A stretch of DNA of 64,000 bases from JAJRVM01 sp041752115. Its GTDB lineage: Bacteria > Planctomycetota > Planctomycetia > Pirellulales > Pirellulaceae. The notes beneath the pieces are model-generated. The model did no database searches. It was given only the letters and a program-made list of their open reading frames with translations, and was not told the DNA's origin. The position numbers were made by a program, and so were the translations under genes. The stretch is taken from contig JBGSHS010000265.1 in assembly GCA_041752115.1 (NCBI GenBank), forward strand, positions 49,392 to 113,391, in the 5' to 3' direction. Positions 9,598 through 19,083 of the stretch are shown in pieces. The stretch's first letter is position 1, and every line of letters starts with the position of its first letter.

Positions 9598-10407
9598 ATG
9601 AAGATCATTCGTCAACTGGATCCAGACGGAATACCTCAGTTCGCCTGTCTGCAACCAGACGGATCGGCCACACGACTCGACGGAGACGTCTATGGGGTCC
9701 CCAGCGACAGCGGTGTACCCGTGCCAGCTGGCAAACGTCTGGCACCGATCGTCCCGACTGCCATACTCTGCATCGGGCTGAACTATCGCAAGCATGCGGA
9801 AGAGGGTGGGCTCAAGATTCCCGAGCAACCGGTCCTCTTCATGAAGTTGCCAACGGCTGTGCAGAACCCCGACGATCCGATTCTGCTCCCGCGACGACTC
9901 GCGAGCAGCCAGGTCGATTACGAGTGCGAACTGGCGGTGGTGATCGGACGATCGTGCAAGAACGTGTCACGCGCAGCGGCACTCGATTATGTGCTTGGTT
10001 ACACCTGTGCCAACGACGTGAGTGCTCGCGACTGGCAGATCCAGTGGGGTGGCAGTCAGTGGTGCCGCGGCAAGACCTTTGACACGTTCTGTCCCCTCGG
10101 TCCCTGCCTGGTTACGCGAGATGAGATTCCCAATGCCAACGACCTGGACATCCAGTCAGTTCTCAACGGCCAGGTGATGCAGAGCGCCAACACAAACGAT
10201 ATGATTTTCGACATCCCGGCGCTGATCGAGTTCCTCAGTGGCAGCACGCGGCTCGATCCCGGCACGGTCATCCTGACCGGCACGCCCCATGGCGTGGGAT
10301 TCGCCCGCCAACCGCAAGTCTTCTTGCGCCCGGGCGATACGATTCGTGTGGAGATTGAGCGGATCGGCACGCTGAGCAATCATGTCGACGAAGAGCTGCT
10401 GCACTGA
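9598..10407 (+). CDS. Fumarylacetoacetate hydrolase (FAH) family protein
   Basis: A 269-residue soluble enzyme of the FAH superfamily, which hydrolyses or decarboxylates 2-oxo-acid and acylpyruvate substrates using a divalent metal. Seen are the GLNYRKHAEE segment with the catalytic His-Glu pair, the metal-binding acidic positions in DYECELAVVIG, NDVSARDWQ, and the closing TGTPHGVGF motif. Length and order match bacterial acylpyruvase/FAH proteins. The exact substrate is undecided. ATG 9598 begins directly after an AGAG purine stretch. It stands alone. Confidence 0.9.
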   Translation: MKIIRQLDPDGIPQFACLQPDGSATRLDGDVYGVPSDSGVPVPAGKRLAPIVPTAILCIGLNYRKHAEEGGLKIPEQPVLFMKLPTAVQNPDDPILLPRRLASSQVDYECELAVVIGRSCKNVSRAAALDYVLGYTCANDVSARDWQIQWGGSQWCRGKTFDTFCPLGPCLVTRDEIPNANDLDIQSVLNGQVMQSANTNDMIFDIPALIEFLSGSTRLDPGTVILTGTPHGVGFARQPQVFLRPGDTIRVEIERIGTLSNHVDEELLH

Positions 10408-10443
10408 GTCTGCGACGCGGCCCTGACTCAGCAACTACGCAGC

Positions 10444-13400
10444 TTATCGCTGCACGACCGTGAGCTGGACCTCCTTCGTTTCCTGGCCACGTTGCACGAC
10501 GATCGTGATCGTCTGCCCAGGTTCCAGCTGCTTGAGCAGCTCGGAATAGCCGCGCAGATCCTGGATCGCTCGATCGCCGATCTTGACGATCACATCGCCC
10601 GGTTGCAGCCCGGCCTGCGCCGCGGGAGAATCGGGAACGAGCGATTCGATCTTCACTCCCTGGCCCTGGAAATCGAACGCCGGAACGGTCCCGACGAGCA
10701 CGCGACGAGCGGAGTTGGGACCGGCCGTGCTCCCCGTCGCCGGCTGTGCCGTGGCCTGTGCTGCTGTTCCCGAGAGTCTGACCGTCATGGGTTCGGCGCG
10801 CTGCTGCAGATAAGCCAGTGCTTCCTTCACGAACGTCGCGACTTTGACCAGGCCGGCCGCATCGATCTTGTCCACACGGTCGCTGGGGCGATGGTAGTCG
10901 CCGTGCGCTCCCGTAAAGATCTGCACGGCCGGAATCCCTTGTTCGATGAAGCTCATCTGATCGGACGCTTCACCACCCCCAGGCACGATCTGGTTAGGAA
11001 CGCCGGTCACGAACCCGCAGCCACGGAAGATGTGTTGCCATTCGTCGGCCGTGGCCGTAGCGTGAACCGCCACTTGGCCGTCAAACAGTCGTCCTACCGT
11101 GTCGAGATTGATCATGCCGCGAATCTGATCGGCAGGAAAGTTCGGATGCTCCACATAATATCGAGACCCGTGACGGCCACATTCTTCGGCGGAAAACGCC
11201 ACGAAGACGAGCGTGCGCGGTCCACCCCCTGCGGACACCAGGTTGCGGGCCAGTTCCAGCATGACCGCCACACCGCTGGCATTGTCATCGGCTCCCGGAT
11301 GCAGCTGACCTTGTGCTTCGGCTCGGACGTCTGGCCAGCCCAGCCCCAAGTGATCGTAGTGAGCTCCCAGTACCACCGATTGCCCCCGCCAGTCGTCACG
11401 ACCACCCGGCAGAATCCCCACCACGTTGCATGTCGCGACCGGCTGCCCGTCGGGCCCCTGCTGCACCGTGAACTGCTGAAACCAGCCTCCGTTGTCTCCG
11501 CCCGGCTGCAGACCAGCCTCCTCCATTTGCCTGGCAATGTACTCCGCCGACTGCTGCAAGCCCGCGCTTCCCAGGCCACGTCCCTCGCGTTCGGGTGAAG
11601 CCAGCCAGGTTACGTGGCTGAGGAGCTTCTCACTTGAGAACACGGGGGGCAGTTCCGCCAGCGCTGCGCGGTCTTCCGCGGGCAGTGGCGGGAGTGAAGC
11701 CGAGCGGTCCTCGCGCAAGTCAACCACCAGAGGTGACCCCACGGCGCTCCACTGCCCCTTCACCACATTCGTCGGCTCATCCCCTTCAAAGGCAAGGTAC
11801 GAGTACTTGCCGTAGTGAGGCAACTTGCGTGCCATGCCGGCAAAGGCCGCATCGGGCTCCACGATCAACAGGCCAACACCTTTCTCCAGATTGTCCGCGT
11901 GACGCCGCACCAGCACCACGCAGTGATTGGTCAGCGGAACATCCGTCTCGCCCAGTCGCATGGAGTCGCCGGCAATCGGGCCACTGGCCCCCGGCTGATC
12001 GGTCGCCAGCGCCAGGGCGAATCGATTCTCCCGTCCCAGCACCCACACACTGCAATCTCCCGGCAGCGACTGCAACGCGGTGTCCTCGACGATCTCGAGC
12101 GCATGGCTGTCGCTGGTCCACGCTTCCATCAACTGGCGATACGCTTGTCGCTTCGCCTCGCTGGCGGCTTTGGGCAGCACGGCCACGACACGCGGTTCAC
12201 CGAAGATCTGCCCCAGCGAAGCGGGCGTTTCACGCGGGTCGAGCAGCCGGAACAGGTCGAACATCGGATCGACGGCCAGCATCGTCGCCGGAGCGGCCAT
12301 AGGAATCGAGAAGCTCTGCCGTGTCTGATCCATGGAGACGATCGTGGTCTCCGGACCCTGCTGCGACTGCACGGTGATCGGAACCTCCAGAGCGTAAGGG
12401 GGCTCCCCTTGCGTCTGGACCAGAACACCATCGACTCGCCAACCGCCTTCAGCCTGTTTCACGGTTACCTGCTCCAGCTGCAAAGCCGGTGCGCCGATTC
12501 GATCCAACCACTGTTGAAAGAATCCACTCAGATCGCGTTGTGCGGTCGTTTCCAACTCCTGTCGCAGGTCGGTGAAACTGGCCAGTTTGCCCTGGAACTT
12601 GCGATAGAACTGGGCCAACGCCTGGCGAAACAGATCGTCGCCCAGCTGGCGACGGAGCATATGCATCATCATCAGCGACTTGCCGTACCCGACCGCTTCC
12701 GTGGCCGCACTGTGCCGCTCGCGAAACTGATTCAGGGGAAAGTCACGGCCTTCCTGCACGTAGTTGCGGTACTTCTGCAACGTCGTGCGGCGGTATTCCT
12801 GCCCGGCAGCAATCTGCTCCTGCATCAAATGGTCGGCCAGATACGCGGTCAGACCTTCACACCAATTGCCCCCTTCGTAGTCCACGAAGACCGAGTTGCC
12901 CCACCAGTTGTGGAGGATCTCGTGCGGATAGGACGACGTCAGAATGAACGGAAAGCGAATCACCTGGGGTCCCAACAAGGTGAACGACGGCATCCCGTAG
13001 CCGGTTTCCCAGAAGTTCTCGACCAGCGCGAACTTGTCGTATGGATAGGGACCAATCAGCGCGCGGTACATTTCCAGGTAGCGTGCGGTGGCGTCAAGGT
13101 ACTTGCGCGCCAACGCCTCGTCTTCTTCATGCAGATAGACCAGGGCCTCGACGGCCCCGGCGGCGTCGGCATACCGATGCAATGGTCCTCCCACCAGGTA
13201 AACCTGCTGCATCAACCCGCCGGAATCCCAGCGCGCTATGCCGTCCGTACCGCGCGACGTGCCATTGCCCTGGCTGATCACATGCCAGTCGGCGGGTAAC
13301 TGCACCTCGACGACAAACTGGATCAACCGCTCGTCGAATTGCGGAACCCATTGGCTATCGCCATCCAGATAGACTCCTTCCTGAGAGATGATGCCGGTGG

Positions 13401-15891
13401 TCTGCCGGAACCCGCGTGTGTACTCTTCTTTCTGTTCGGACAACTCGTGCCGAATGCTCCCTTCATAGGTCAGTTCCAGCACGCCGTTGGACGGCTTGCT
13501 GGTCAGCACGTACTTGCGGCGACCAGGCTGGTTCTGCTCCGCTGCCAGCTGTACGGTCGGCGTGCTGGTCGTGATCTTGAGCGATTCATGGAGCGTGAAC
13601 TCGGCACCAGCCCGGCAGAGTGTGCCGGGAAGCGTGATGCGATCGCGCACCTGCAAGCCACTGCTCTCAGGAAGAATCGCCACGGAGACTTCATGACGAA
13701 GCGGCAGATCGGTCTGGGCCGTCGGCTCCGCTTCGAGCCGCACGTCGCGTCCGCCGAGCCCCGGCAACCACTGCACGGTCATCTGGTTCTCCAGGTCCCG
13801 TACGGCCGTTTTCATGCTGCGCATCCAGTTGTCATCGGCGTAAAACGCGGCCGGTACAATCAGGACGTTCTTGCGGTTCTCCGACTGCAGCTTCTGCAGG
13901 ACGTTCACCAGCGAACGCTCGCCGTCACCGGTCGCCATCCGCAGGCGATGAAAACGGCTCTTCTTGGCCAGCGGATCATTAGCCTCCAACGCCAGCCACG
14001 CTTCGCGCACGGCCGGCACGGCCGCGTCACCGACAACAATCACCGTCGTCCCGCCGAACGGACCGGGACAGGGCGGAAGTGCTCCCGACGCGGCGAACGC
14101 TTCCGGGCGAATCTCGGTGGACACGGCCGAACTGTCCGACCCGGTCGGAGGCTGGCGGACCATCGCCACCTGCTGCTGGCCGTCGGCTGACAGACGGCGT
14201 GCCTGCAGCCGAGCCCATAACCGGGCGCGCGGCGTGTCCTGATCGATGAGCAGGTAACGGCGTGTGCCACCGGCCGGCTCGACGGCCGGCAATCCCAGCG
14301 CGATCCGCACGGCATTCTCCTGCTGCAACTCACGCTGCCACGGATCATCGCTGCTCAGTTCCATCCGGCTGGTGACCCCGACTCCGCCGTATTGCTCCAG
14401 CTCGCTGGACCACCAGCTCTGGTCGTCGGCCGTGCCCAGGACGAGGAGCTTCTTCTGCGGAGGTTGCAGGTCGCCATATTGCTCGGGGAGCGGCAACGGA
14501 AAGTCCTTCAACTTGGCGTAGAACCGAGGGTCGACCGCCACCGCGTGCAGATCCATCCGGTCCGACAGCAGGGCAATCGCCACTGCCACCGTCGCACCCG
14601 TCCCCTCGCCCGCCACACACACACGCTGCGGATCGATCGGGTAATACCGCAGCACGTAGCCCCAGATCCTCTCAACCGCTCCCACCATCGTGCTGATGTC
14701 CCCGGCGAATGTGTCGGGCCAGAACCACTTGCCCCCCACTCCCATGTCGCTCTGCGTCTCGCGATACGGCGCGTCAACAGCCACGATGGCCACGTCGCTG
14801 CCCAGACGGTCTCGCCACAGGTCCATGCCATCCGACGATGTGAGTCCATCATCGTTGAGCCAGATCAGCAGCGACACCGGCTGCTGCTGCGTCGCTTGCG
14901 CCGGCATGTGCAGCCGATACTCCACTTCCTGCTGCGTGGAGACGGACCAGGTCCCCTCATTCAGGTCGCTGGCACGCGATTCGGCCAGCACAATGAAATC
15001 GGCAACTGGCTCGCCTTCCACTTCGACGACCGCGGGATTCATGGCCGGCACAATCGACACGGTTTTCACCCGTGCCTGAGGCTGCCGCAGCTTCAGTTGA
15101 TGCACCGTTCCGTCCCAGTAGGCCGAGTGGAATCCGCCATTGATGTGCAACACCACGCTGCCAGGATGCGCTGCCAGCGCGTCGGCACAGGCCTCGCCCA
15201 TCGAATTGTCCCAGAGCGACTGCGTGGAATAGAGCCGCGAGTCCCGATCGGTCGGGCCCATCATGGCGCCATGGCCGCGCACAGCATTGTCGACACGTCG
15301 CCAATAGGCGTCGGTGTTCGGGTGATACTGGCGTGGAACCAGCTTCAATTCGTCCGGGCTGAGCTGCTGCAACGCCTCGGCCCCGTGCATGCTGAATTTC
15401 ATGCGCAGTGTGCGAGGAAAGTTGGAGGCGATCACCGGAGCGGCCACCGCTTTCGCTTTCTCGATCAACGGTCGATACGCGGTGCGATAATTGTCCCAGA
15501 CGTGGCTCTTGGAACGGAACGTCGCTTCGTCGATGCGTCCGGCCAGGTAATCGTCCAGAGTGCTCTGCACATCGCGTTCAAACATCTCCAGGGCCAGTAC
15601 AACGTGACCGGGCCGCCGCTCGAGCAGACCCTCATAGACAGCCAGCTCCGCTCGATGGGTTGTCTCATCGGTGTGCGTCTCCCCGAGGAAGACCACGTCG
15701 GCCGCTGCCAACGCCTCAAGCATCGCGTCAAGTGACACTAACTCACCGGTCCTGCCATCACGTACCGTGACCGCGTCGCGAATGGGCGGCGCAGCCCATC
15801 GCGGCAACTTCTCGCCGGCATGCAAGGTGTCAGCAGCTGACAGCAGTGTCAGTACGCACACAAATCCGAAAGCGACTAATGGCCGATTCAT
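10444..15891 (-). CDS. Giant secreted fusion: ChaN-like domain + alpha/beta-hydrolase-like + M1 peptidase + M28 peptidase + PDZ
   Basis: An 1815-residue protein with an N-terminal signal peptide. Residues about 35-290 resemble the ChaN/haem-cofactor-binding family (VVFLGETHTD, LALEMFERD). Residues 320-560 look like an alpha/beta hydrolase, but the nucleophile elbow reads GEGTG instead of GxSxG, so it is probably inactive. Residues about 740-1210 are an M1 aminopeptidase-like region with HEILH then NWCEG, the zinc ligands of HExxH-18-E. Residues 1400-1680 are an M28 zinc peptidase with GAHYDH, PGADDN, EECG and NLDTVG. The last 90 residues form a PDZ domain (AGLQPGDVIVKIGDR). It is likely a periplasmic protein-degrading enzyme. 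Both zinc sites look intact. Confidence 0.9.
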   Translation of the reverse strand: MNRPLVAFGFVCVLTLLSAADTLHAGEKLPRWAAPPIRDAVTVRDGRTGELVSLDAMLEALAAADVVFLGETHTDETTHRAELAVYEGLLERRPGHVVLALEMFERDVQSTLDDYLAGRIDEATFRSKSHVWDNYRTAYRPLIEKAKAVAAPVIASNFPRTLRMKFSMHGAEALQQLSPDELKLVPRQYHPNTDAYWRRVDNAVRGHGAMMGPTDRDSRLYSTQSLWDNSMGEACADALAAHPGSVVLHINGGFHSAYWDGTVHQLKLRQPQARVKTVSIVPAMNPAVVEVEGEPVADFIVLAESRASDLNEGTWSVSTQQEVEYRLHMPAQATQQQPVSLLIWLNDDGLTSSDGMDLWRDRLGSDVAIVAVDAPYRETQSDMGVGGKWFWPDTFAGDISTMVGAVERIWGYVLRYYPIDPQRVCVAGEGTGATVAVAIALLSDRMDLHAVAVDPRFYAKLKDFPLPLPEQYGDLQPPQKKLLVLGTADDQSWWSSELEQYGGVGVTSRMELSSDDPWQRELQQENAVRIALGLPAVEPAGGTRRYLLIDQDTPRARLWARLQARRLSADGQQQVAMVRQPPTGSDSSAVSTEIRPEAFAASGALPPCPGPFGGTTVIVVGDAAVPAVREAWLALEANDPLAKKSRFHRLRMATGDGERSLVNVLQKLQSENRKNVLIVPAAFYADDNWMRSMKTAVRDLENQMTVQWLPGLGGRDVRLEAEPTAQTDLPLRHEVSVAILPESSGLQVRDRITLPGTLCRAGAEFTLHESLKITTSTPTVQLAAEQNQPGRRKYVLTSKPSNGVLELTYEGSIRHELSEQKEEYTRGFRQTTGIISQEGVYLDGDSQWVPQFDERLIQFVVEVQLPADWHVISQGNGTSRGTDGIARWDSGGLMQQVYLVGGPLHRYADAAGAVEALVYLHEEDEALARKYLDATARYLEMYRALIGPYPYDKFALVENFWETGYGMPSFTLLGPQVIRFPFILTSSYPHEILHNWWGNSVFVDYEGGNWCEGLTAYLADHLMQEQIAAGQEYRRTTLQKYRNYVQEGRDFPLNQFRERHSAATEAVGYGKSLMMMHMLRRQLGDDLFRQALAQFYRKFQGKLASFTDLRQELETTAQRDLSGFFQQWLDRIGAPALQLEQVTVKQAEGGWRVDGVLVQTQGEPPYALEVPITVQSQQGPETTIVSMDQTRQSFSIPMAAPATMLAVDPMFDLFRLLDPRETPASLGQIFGEPRVVAVLPKAASEAKRQAYRQLMEAWTSDSHALEIVEDTALQSLPGDCSVWVLGRENRFALALATDQPGASGPIAGDSMRLGETDVPLTNHCVVLVRRHADNLEKGVGLLIVEPDAAFAGMARKLPHYGKYSYLAFEGDEPTNVVKGQWSAVGSPLVVDLREDRSASLPPLPAEDRAALAELPPVFSSEKLLSHVTWLASPEREGRGLGSAGLQQSAEYIARQMEEAGLQPGGDNGGWFQQFTVQQGPDGQPVATCNVVGILPGGRDDWRGQSVVLGAHYDHLGLGWPDVRAEAQGQLHPGADDNASGVAVMLELARNLVSAGGGPRTLVFVAFSAEECGRHGSRYYVEHPNFPADQIRGMINLDTVGRLFDGQVAVHATATADEWQHIFRGCGFVTGVPNQIVPGGGEASDQMSFIEQGIPAVQIFTGAHGDYHRPSDRVDKIDAAGLVKVATFVKEALAYLQQRAEPMTVRLSGTAAQATAQPATGSTAGPNSARRVLVGTVPAFDFQGQGVKIESLVPDSPAAQAGLQPGDVIVKIGDRAIQDLRGYSELLKQLEPGQTITIVVQRGQETKEVQLTVVQR

Positions 15892-15974
15892 CGGAATATC
15901 GTCTCCTCGTCAGGATCAACTGACTGGCCCTGAATTGCTGACCACAAGACAAACAACCTGGATCATCCAGCCAC

Positions 15975-17381
15975 TCACTGGAGATAGTCCGGAAACAAGT
16001 CATGCCCGGGCCACTCCCGCACCGCGTTGGCTGCCCCATGCATTAACGGATCGATCTTGGCAGCCGGTCGAATTCCATCCGATGTGAACGTCGTATTGAA
16101 CAGGACCGCCCAGCAGAGTCCGTCGTGGCGTGCCACCAACAACGTCGAGGTACCTGGCAGCCCGCCGGCGTGCCAGAAATTGCACCCGCCGTAACCGCTC
16201 GGGGCAGCACCCGTGTCGACCGGGCGAACCAGCCAACCCAACCCGTAATACGAGTCACGCGGTGCCCCCTGCCCATCATGCCCCGCATCGCCCGGCGGAC
16301 AGGCAATCATTTCGTCGAACAGCCCCTTGGACAACAGCCCCACTCGGTCGTGACGCTGAACCTGCGATACAAAACGCACCATGTCCACTGCCGATCCGAT
16401 CCAGCCACCGTGCGCATCCATCGCCTCCAGGTACCACGCCCCGTATTGAATCGGAACCTGAACCGGCGACGGCGTGCCGCTCTCTGCCGACCGAACCACA
16501 GACGCTGCCGTCTCGTGCCCCACCGTGTAATAACGCACTTCTCCCGGCTGACGCTGCTCCAGCAGCGAATGGCCGATACCCATGCGATGAATCCCCAGCG
16601 GCTCCAACAACTGACGCTGAACAGCCGACTCGTACGCGGTGCCTGTCACCTGCTCGATCACACGCCCCAGTAGACAATATCCGAAATTGGAATACGCATA
16701 GCGCGCACCCGGCTCAAAATCGAGCGGTTGTCCGAGCATATACGAGATGATGTCGTCGGGACTGGCTGGCGGAGTCGAACCGAGGGCCGCAGCTATTTCC
16801 AGAGACCGAAACATCGGATCGATCGACTTGTCGCGATCCCAGCCACCGCGATGCTGCAACAACTGGCGAATCGTCACCTTCCGCCAGCGAGGGTCCACCA
16901 ACTCGCCCGGCCGTAAACGGGCTTCGTGCTTGAGTCTGTCACAGACACAGTCATCCAGTCCCAGCCGCCGCTGGTCGACCAGTTGCAGCACCGCCACTGC
17001 CGTGATCGGCTTCGACAGACTCGCCAGCCGAAACAGCGAGTCGGGCTGAACCGACTCCCATCGCTCGACATCCGAGAACCCGAATCCGCGAGCATAGACC
17101 AGCCTCCCGTCTTTGGTGACCGCCAGCGACGCCCCTGCAAGGGCGTTCTCCTTCACAAACGTACGCATCAGCTCGTCAAAACTTGCCAACGCCTCGCAGG
17201 TCGCTCCCGTTTCGAGCAGCACCGTTCCCGGCTGCTGGCCGGTGTCCACCGCGTCGCCACCCCATACCTCGCAGGTCAGCAACAACAACACCGGCAGGTG
17301 CCAGAAAAATCGCGTCGGCCCCCGGTGCCAATTGCCCGCCGCTGCTCGATACGTGACTCGAAAGCTCATCAGTCGATCCAC
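15975..17381 (-). CDS. Serine hydrolase of the beta-lactamase class C / esterase family
   Basis: A 468-residue exported protein with a hydrophobic N-terminal segment (HLPVLLLLTCEVWG). The three active-site motifs of the family are present: SLSK (SxxK nucleophile), YSN (YxN) and HAG, the variant of the KTG motif found in esterases. Family members cleave beta-lactams, esters or D-amino-acid peptides; the HAG variant and the genome context suggest an esterase or DD-peptidase rather than resistance. Two possible starts, 17381 and 17369, lie close together. It follows the giant peptidase gene on the same strand. Confidence 0.88.
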   Translation of the reverse strand: MDRLMSFRVTYRAAAGNWHRGPTRFFWHLPVLLLLTCEVWGGDAVDTGQQPGTVLLETGATCEALASFDELMRTFVKENALAGASLAVTKDGRLVYARGFGFSDVERWESVQPDSLFRLASLSKPITAVAVLQLVDQRRLGLDDCVCDRLKHEARLRPGELVDPRWRKVTIRQLLQHRGGWDRDKSIDPMFRSLEIAAALGSTPPASPDDIISYMLGQPLDFEPGARYAYSNFGYCLLGRVIEQVTGTAYESAVQRQLLEPLGIHRMGIGHSLLEQRQPGEVRYYTVGHETAASVVRSAESGTPSPVQVPIQYGAWYLEAMDAHGGWIGSAVDMVRFVSQVQRHDRVGLLSKGLFDEMIACPPGDAGHDGQGAPRDSYYGLGWLVRPVDTGAAPSGYGGCNFWHAGGLPGTSTLLVARHDGLCWAVLFNTTFTSDGIRPAAKIDPLMHGAANAVREWPGHDLFPDYLQ

Positions 17382-17404
17382 CCCCAGCCTCTTTCCAACT
17401 CGAT

Positions 17405-18586
17405 TCAGTTGGGCACAATGATCAGACGGGGAGCGAAACAGAACAGAGGAATCAGAATCGCGAACAGCCCGATCAATGTCCGCCCCCGCCCCAACGGCAT
17501 CGCATCATTACTCGTCGGCGGATGGTCCGTACCAATCAACAGAACCAGCATGATCATCAGGGACCAGCGCCACTGCTGAAATCCCAACACCATGAAAATG
17601 GCCAGCAACACCAGCCCGCGCGCCACCCAGTGCGCCTTCTTCCCAAACAACGTGTACATCACGTGACCGCCATCCAGCTGACTGACCGGCAGCATGTTGA
17701 GTCCCGTAATCAGAAAGCCGACCCAGCCGGCCATGAAGTAGGGATTCAACTGACTGTAGTAGATCAACTTGCCCGATTCGTAGCCGGCCGGTTGAAGATA
17801 ACTCAAGGCGATGCGCGTGATCAGCGGAAGGTCCAAGGCAAAAGGACCGTACCCCATGCGCGTCAGATCCAACTGCGTAATCCCAATCCACATCACCGGG
17901 ACAGCCACCACGAGGCCGGCCACCGGTCCGGCCAGACCAATGTCGAACAACTCGCGACGGTTCGCCCGCAGTCCATCCATGCCAATCACAGCTCCCATCG
18001 TGCCGATGGGCGAAATCGGAAAGGGGATGAAGTAAGGTAGACTGGCCGGTACTCCATAACGCAATGTGGTAAGAAAATGCCCCATCTCGTGCGCCAAGAG
18101 AATCCCCAAGAGACAGCCGGTGTAAATCAGACCGTCCGGCCAGTGCACCAGCACGGCGCGACGCACCAGCGGCAGCAACGGAGTATCCGCATTGGCGGCA
18201 ATCGGGATCGGCAGCCAATGATTGGCCCCCACCCAAAAAGTTGAGACGCACGTCACCGCAAATAGGATCAGCGGCAAGCGGACACGTCGCCGACGTGGGA
18301 CTTCTACCTCCGAGACCGACTCCCCAGGCTCGCTTGTCATCGAATGCTCTGGATGCTTGCCCCCCTCGCCTGGCTGGCCTTGTTCCTCCGACGACGAATG
18401 CCGCGACATGCTTCCCGGCACGAATTCGTCCAAGTTCGCCCCTTCGACCGGCTGAGGCTGATACTCCTGACAACCCTCCAGGTGAGGTGATTCACGAGGC
18501 GTTTCCTGGTGCGGCGATGGGGGGTCGTTCATTTCACTCATAGTGCTCAGCATAGCATTGGGTCGATCGGGGGATAACCCGCTCAC
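17405..18586 (-). CDS. Site-2 protease family (M50) membrane zinc peptidase
   Basis: A 393-residue membrane protein. Residues 1-85 are polar and acidic, probably cytoplasmic and disordered. Several membrane helices follow. The zinc site is complete: HEMGH inside a membrane helix and NMLPVSQLDGGH, the NPxxDG-type motif that gives the third ligand. This class cleaves membrane proteins within the bilayer, often to release transcription regulators or sigma factors. The target here is unknown. Alternative start Met residues at 12 and 16 would shorten the polar tail. It lies 23 bp upstream of the beta-lactamase-like gene. Confidence 0.9.
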   Translation of the reverse strand: MSGLSPDRPNAMLSTMSEMNDPPSPHQETPRESPHLEGCQEYQPQPVEGANLDEFVPGSMSRHSSSEEQGQPGEGGKHPEHSMTSEPGESVSEVEVPRRRRVRLPLILFAVTCVSTFWVGANHWLPIPIAANADTPLLPLVRRAVLVHWPDGLIYTGCLLGILLAHEMGHFLTTLRYGVPASLPYFIPFPISPIGTMGAVIGMDGLRANRRELFDIGLAGPVAGLVVAVPVMWIGITQLDLTRMGYGPFALDLPLITRIALSYLQPAGYESGKLIYYSQLNPYFMAGWVGFLITGLNMLPVSQLDGGHVMYTLFGKKAHWVARGLVLLAIFMVLGFQQWRWSLMIMLVLLIGTDHPPTSNDAMPLGRGRTLIGLFAILIPLFCFAPRLIIVPN

Positions 18587-19083
18587 CGTCCGCTACTAGT
18601 TCCATCGTCCTGTTTCCGGCGAGAGAAGAAACCGGCCCACAGTCCCCGTGTATGGGATTCTATTCATCTTACCCAGAATAATAGCTGCCAATGTGGCGAC
18701 AAACCAAACGGCAGAACCGAATTGACGCGATGAAGCGGCCGCTGGGGCCGCGCAGGGGCCAAGGGGCCGAGCGAATCTGCCGGCCCGGATATGTATGCAA
18801 GAATCGCATCACGCGCCGCGGACGCCGTGCCTCAGAAGCAGCATGGGAGTGCCAGGCTGGAGCAGGATTCACATCCGGACTGCTCAGTTTCGCTCGTCCG
18901 CCTCGTCATCCCAGGCAAACCAATTGACCTTCCCGCAGCTCACTCTTTCTGGTATTTACGTCCACCCGAATCGATGCTCGGCCGCGATGCTGCGCGGTAG
19001 TCGAGGTTGTCGTTCGACCCCGAACTGTCTTGTCGCGGTCTGACATCACCCCTGTCAACGCGAGATTCCCTGGGACGAGTGCC
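18587..19083. other. Divergent intergenic region, nothing recognised
   Basis: It separates the M50 protease gene and the DUF11-repeat gene, which diverge, so both promoters should be here. No gene, RNA or repeat was recognised. Confidence 0.4.

Noticed and set aside
9598..10407. Calling the FAH-family gene a specific catabolic enzyme such as fumarylacetoacetase
   Set aside because: The short single-domain form covers many substrates and no pathway genes are adjacent.
11815..13299. 494-codon plus-strand open frame, and similar long frames at 14392-15735 and 10492-11598
   Set aside because: High-GC antisense shadows of the giant peptidase fusion, rich in Arg, His and Gln without any domain pattern.
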